Source: F23-B02 sp045599385 (GTDB lineage Bacteria > Bacillota > Clostridia > Oscillospirales > Oscillospiraceae). From it: 5,110 nt of DNA. How positions within the stretch are numbered: the first letter of the stretch is position 1; every line of letters begins with the position of its first letter. Positions 3,919 to 5,110 of the stretch are shown here, piece by piece. The translations under genes and the position numbers were made by a program. The DNA lies in NCBI GenBank assembly GCA_045599385.1, contig JAZRVW010000036.1:1-5110 (forward strand), given 5' to 3'. A model generated the notes under the pieces. That model had not been told where the DNA came from, did not search any database, and worked only from the letters and a program-made list of their open reading frames with translations.

Positions 3919-5110
3919 TCAGGCTAAATCTCTGTACATGAACAGTACCACGGCCCAGCGTGTGCATACATCGTCGGGACGGAAGGTGCCGTCTTCGTAG
4001 CCCGTGGTAATGCCCTTTTCAACTGCCCACGCGACTGCGGTCTGATAGGGCTTTGCAATTGCGGAGGCGTCACTGAAGCCTGCAATGCTTCCGTCGGTAT
4101 CGGGGCAGCCCTCATAGCGCCAGAGGAACGTTACAAACTGGGCGCGGCTTACGGGAGTGTTCGGTTCAAATTCGGTATCCGTTACGCCCGTGGTAATGCC
4201 CTGCTCGTATGCCCATGTGATTGCCTTGCAGTAGGGGCTGGATTCGGGAACATCGGTGAAGGGGCATTCGCCCTGAGGCTCGGGACAGCCCTCGGCACGC
4301 CAGAGGAATGTTACGACCTGAGCTCTGGTGCAGTCAGCCTTGGGTGCAAAGTGGGTTTCGTCAATGCCGTTTGTTATCTGCTGAGGCTCATGGTAATATG
4401 CCCACAGCACCGCGTCATAATACACGGCGCCCTTTTTCACGTCAACGAAGGGATTCTTTACCGTGGGCTTGTAATCGGGGTCCTCAACATTAAAGGGAGA
4501 GCTTGCCACAGAGAATGGAGTGTATTCCTCGGCACCGATTCGCTCGATAATATCATTTTTCGCTATGCCGTTATACACAAGTCTGTATGTACCGGGAGTC
4601 CAGTTTTCGCCCTTTAAGAGCCAGCCGACTGTTACATCAAAGCTCAAATCGACAACGCTGTCCTTCACGCAGCGGAATGTGGTATAGGGGTCCGAATCGG
4701 TGATGACCGTTACCCAGTCATCGCCCTCAAGCCTCTGTACCTCCATATAGCTGTAGCCGTCCACAAGCTCGCTGTCATCGAGAATGAGATTGGTTACGTG
4801 TCGGGGACTTACGCCCGTGAAGCTGGCTCGCACCCACTCGCCTCTTGTATATGTGTCCTTATCCACGTCCGCAAGCACAGTGCCGTATTCGCCGAGGTCT
4901 GCAATCGGATCGGCAATTGCAAAGGCGGTATATAACAGCAGAAGAGGAGTTTCCTGAAGCATTGCATCGCCCTTGGGTGCCTTTTCGCCGCTTACTATGC
5001 CCCGGGCAAGCTTGTCAAGCTCCTGGGTGAGAGCAGCGCCTGACCATGGTCCGAAGAGACAGGTTGCGCCCTCGTAATGCTGGGCGGCAAACTCCTCGCG
5101 GGTGGTGACA
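3919..5110 (-). CDS. Neutral ceramidase with three C-terminal SLH domains (N-terminal part outside window)
   Basis: The frame is open to the right edge, giving 396 residues up to TGA; the Met at 4962 is internal. Numbering visible residues, V-T-T-R-E-E-F-A-A-Q-H-Y-E-G-A (1-15) followed by L-F-G-P-W matches the end of the neutral/alkaline ceramidase catalytic domain (T-T-x-E-E-Y...Q-x-Y-E-G-A). Residues about 75-185 match its Ig-like C-terminal domain (Y-T-R-G-E-W-V-R-A-S-F, S-P-R-H-V-T-N, W-V-T-V-I-T-D-S-D-P, P-G-T-Y-R-L). The family hydrolyses ceramide to sphingosine and fatty acid. Its zinc ligands and catalytic serine lie upstream, unseen. Residues about 220-271, 283-332 and 344-394 are three SLH domains, with T-R-A-Q, S-R-A-Q and T-R-W-A at the T-R-A-E position. 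SLH triplets typically bind pyruvylated secondary wall polymer, so the protein is probably exported and wall-attached. A signal peptide is expected but outside the window. Converges on the membrane-protein gene across a shared terminator. Confidence 0.87.
   Translation of the reverse strand, partial: VTTREEFAAQHYEGATCLFGPWSGAALTQELDKLARGIVSGEKAPKGDAMLQETPLLLLYTAFAIADPIADLGEYGTVLADVDKDTYTRGEWVRASFTGVSPRHVTNLILDDSELVDGYSYMEVQRLEGDDWVTVITDSDPYTTFRCVKDSVVDLSFDVTVGWLLKGENWTPGTYRLVYNGIAKNDIIERIGAEEYTPFSVASSPFNVEDPDYKPTVKNPFVDVKKGAVYYDAVLWAYYHEPQQITNGIDETHFAPKADCTRAQVVTFLWRAEGCPEPQGECPFTDVPESSPYCKAITWAYEQGITTGVTDTEFEPNTPVSRAQFVTFLWRYEGCPDTDGSIAGFSDASAIAKPYQTAVAWAVEKGITTGYEDGTFRPDDVCTRWAVVLFMYRDLA
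3921..4071 (-). other. SLH domain 3 of the ceramidase protein
   Basis: Starts near G-F-S-D and includes A-V-A-W-A-V-E-K-G-I-T-T-G-Y (the S-L-H core helix and turn), then G-T-F-R-P-D-D-V-C-T-R-W-A near the C terminus. The T-R-W-A in place of T-R-A-E is the most divergent of the three, so this unit may bind wall polymer less well. Confidence 0.85.
4000..4202 (-). repeat. 17-bp identical repeat within SLH domains 2 and 3
   Basis: GCCCGTGGTAATGCCCT (+ strand) is found at 4000-4016 and 4186-4202, 186 bases apart, encoding the shared G-I-T-T-G turn. A second pair, 4101-4140 and 4281-4320, matches at about 32 of 40 bases at a 180-base offset. The repeats are coding and reflect duplication of the SLH unit. 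Confidence 0.8.
4107..4257 (-). other. SLH domain 2 of the ceramidase protein
   Basis: Runs from P-F-T-D-V through A-I-T-W-A-Y-E-Q-G-I-T-T-G-V to F-E-P-N-T-P-V-S-R-A-Q-F-V-T-F-L-W-R-Y. It is the closest to the SLH consensus and is followed by the E-G-C-P linker that also ends domain 1. Confidence 0.88.
4293..4450 (-). other. SLH domain 1 of the ceramidase protein
   Basis: Runs from N-P-F-V-D-V through Y-Y-D-A-V-L-W-A-Y-Y and I-T-N-G-I to F-A-P-K-A-D-C-T-R-A-Q-V-V-T-F-L-W-R. It keeps the T-R-A-Q motif at the wall-polymer-binding position and joins the Ig-like ceramidase domain through a D-P-D-Y-K-P-T linker. Confidence 0.85.

Noticed and set aside
3919..4962. Reading 4962 as the start of a complete 347-residue SLH protein.
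   Set aside because: The same frame stays open through 4963-5110 and encodes recognisable ceramidase sequence (T-T-R-E-E-F, Q-H-Y-E-G-A). No convincing ribosome site precedes the internal ATG, so the gene continues past the window edge.

Overview
The window looks like chromosome from an anaerobic, gut-type Clostridia (Bacillota), perhaps an Oscillospirales/Ruminococcaceae-like organism. The reasons are strong AGGAGG-type ribosome sites, A+T-rich intergenic promoters against moderately G+C-rich coding sequence, short gaps closed by hairpin/T-run terminators, and SLH repeats of the C-T-R-A-Q-V-V-T-F-L-W-R style common in that group. The genus is inference only. Six protein-coding genes are visible, two of them cut by the window edges. 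I see no rRNA, tRNA, CRISPR, insertion sequence or phage gene, and no intergenic stretch exceeds about 215 bases.

Layout. (1) Positions 1-141 hold the last 46 codons of guaA (GMP synthase), closed by a terminator. (2) Positions 190-2112 hold a two-gene + strand unit: a divergent MTA/SAH-nucleosidase-like protein, then an octopine/opine dehydrogenase-family protein 56 bases downstream. Its promoter region contains a 9-bp direct repeat around a short palindrome. The unit ends in a terminator whose stem is flanked by A and T runs, so it can also stop the converging gene. (3) Positions 2111-2809 (minus) encode a DUF1919 protein, a family linked to surface polysaccharide synthesis. (4) An A+T-rich divergent promoter region separates it from a 279-residue + strand membrane protein (3022-3861). 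That protein has four predicted membrane segments, an H-x4-C...C-x2-C putative metal site and an acidic tail, and it is driven by an excellent extended -10 promoter. (5) A second bidirectional terminator separates that gene from a converging minus-strand gene that runs off the right edge. The visible 396 residues of this last gene are the C-terminal part of a neutral ceramidase followed by three SLH domains.

How they fit together. The only clear operon is the nucleosidase-like plus opine-dehydrogenase pair. The others appear to be single-gene units. The two most interesting points are the apparent cell-surface-anchored ceramidase, which would let a Gram-positive-type cell process sphingolipids at its surface, and the pairing of an active-site-altered MTA/SAH nucleosidase homologue with an opine dehydrogenase. 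The true substrates of that pair are not evident from the sequence.
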